A stretch of DNA of 42,335 nucleotides, from the NCBI GenBank assembly GCA_900302705.1, contig OUUY01000057.1, positions 1 through 42,335 of the forward strand, written 5' to 3'. The notes below the pieces were generated by a model. It was given only the letters and a program-made list of their open reading frames with translations, was not told the DNA's origin and searched no databases. Origin of the DNA: Candidatus Sulfobium mesophilum (GTDB lineage Bacteria > Nitrospirota > Thermodesulfovibrionia > Thermodesulfovibrionales > UBA6898). The translations under genes were made by a program, and so were the position numbers. Below, piece by piece: positions 42,300 to 42,335 of the stretch (position 1 is the stretch's first letter; each line of letters begins with the position of its first letter).

Positions 42300-42335
42300 G
42301 TGGGTAGCGTTGTGAAATGGCGTAAGAAAAAGATG
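42300..42335 (+). CDS. AURKAIP1/COX24-domain small basic protein, cut by window edge
   Basis: GTG 42300 opens a frame that reads M-GSVVKWRKKKM to the window end. This is the usual N-terminus of the roughly 30-residue bacterial AURKAIP1/COX24-domain proteins, very basic peptides probably linked to ribosomes. A strong AAGGAGGTGA at 42286-42295 precedes it by four bases. Only 12 codons are inside the window. The alternative GTG at 42292 meets a stop after seven codons. The call rests on the short but characteristic start and ribosome site. Confidence 0.7.
   Translation, partial: MGSVVKWRKKKM

Overview
The window reads as a chromosomal segment of a Gram-negative, probably anaerobic bacterium. 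Evidence: outer-envelope genes (AsmA/YdbH-like protein, YdbL-type lipoprotein, type IV pilins), Sec lipoproteins, a bacterial-type ferredoxin, a giant BadF/HgdC-type acyl-CoA dehydratase activase, and a sigma-54 promoter. The mix fits Nitrospirota or Deltaproteobacteria-like lineages, but no marker here fixes the phylum. There is no prophage, transposase, CRISPR array or rRNA. Short palindromic repeats are frequent, between genes and also inside reading frames.

Left part (1-17949), mostly housekeeping: a tRNA-Gln(CUG) cut by the left edge; the minus-strand run rpiB-glyA-nrdR; tgt (+) convergent with a DEDDh exonuclease; a small Mth938-fold protein followed by a YdbH-like AsmA protein and a lipoprotein that looks like YnbE and YdbL in one chain; a PlsC acyltransferase; a cupin; a 2[4Fe-4S] ferredoxin; pyrE convergent with and overlapping glnE; and a peptide ABC transporter (binding lipoprotein plus two permeases, no ATPase here) ahead of glnE.

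Middle (17950-25096): a repeat-rich gap, a UvrA-family protein with a palindromic insertion in its second ATPase half, an RmlB-related SDR with a DegT aminotransferase, and a lone plus-strand GT-C glycosyltransferase.

Right-middle (25102-37548): a tightly packed minus-strand operon of 13 genes, most overlapping by 1-8 nt. It opens with pilin / polytopic GT-C-TPR membrane protein / pilin, then a GtrB-like GT2, a GNAT, an oxidoreductase-acetyltransferase-aminotransferase trio of the UDP-diacetamido-sugar type, a second SDR-aminotransferase-acetyltransferase set, another GT2 and a B12-binding radical SAM protein. A near-perfect sigma-54 promoter with clustered TGTC/GACA half-sites of PilR type lies just upstream of the first pilin. 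My main hypothesis is a sigma-54-controlled pilus locus that carries its own amino-sugar glycan synthesis and transfer genes. One pilin has an EF-hand/dockerin-like calcium loop.

Right end (37778-42335): a divergently transcribed 1441-residue activase with two BadF/HgdC ATPase modules and two DUF2229/HgdB-like regions, carrying two in-frame repeat-derived linkers; a terminator; a palindromic repeat; and the first codons of a small basic AURKAIP1/COX24-type protein cut by the right edge.
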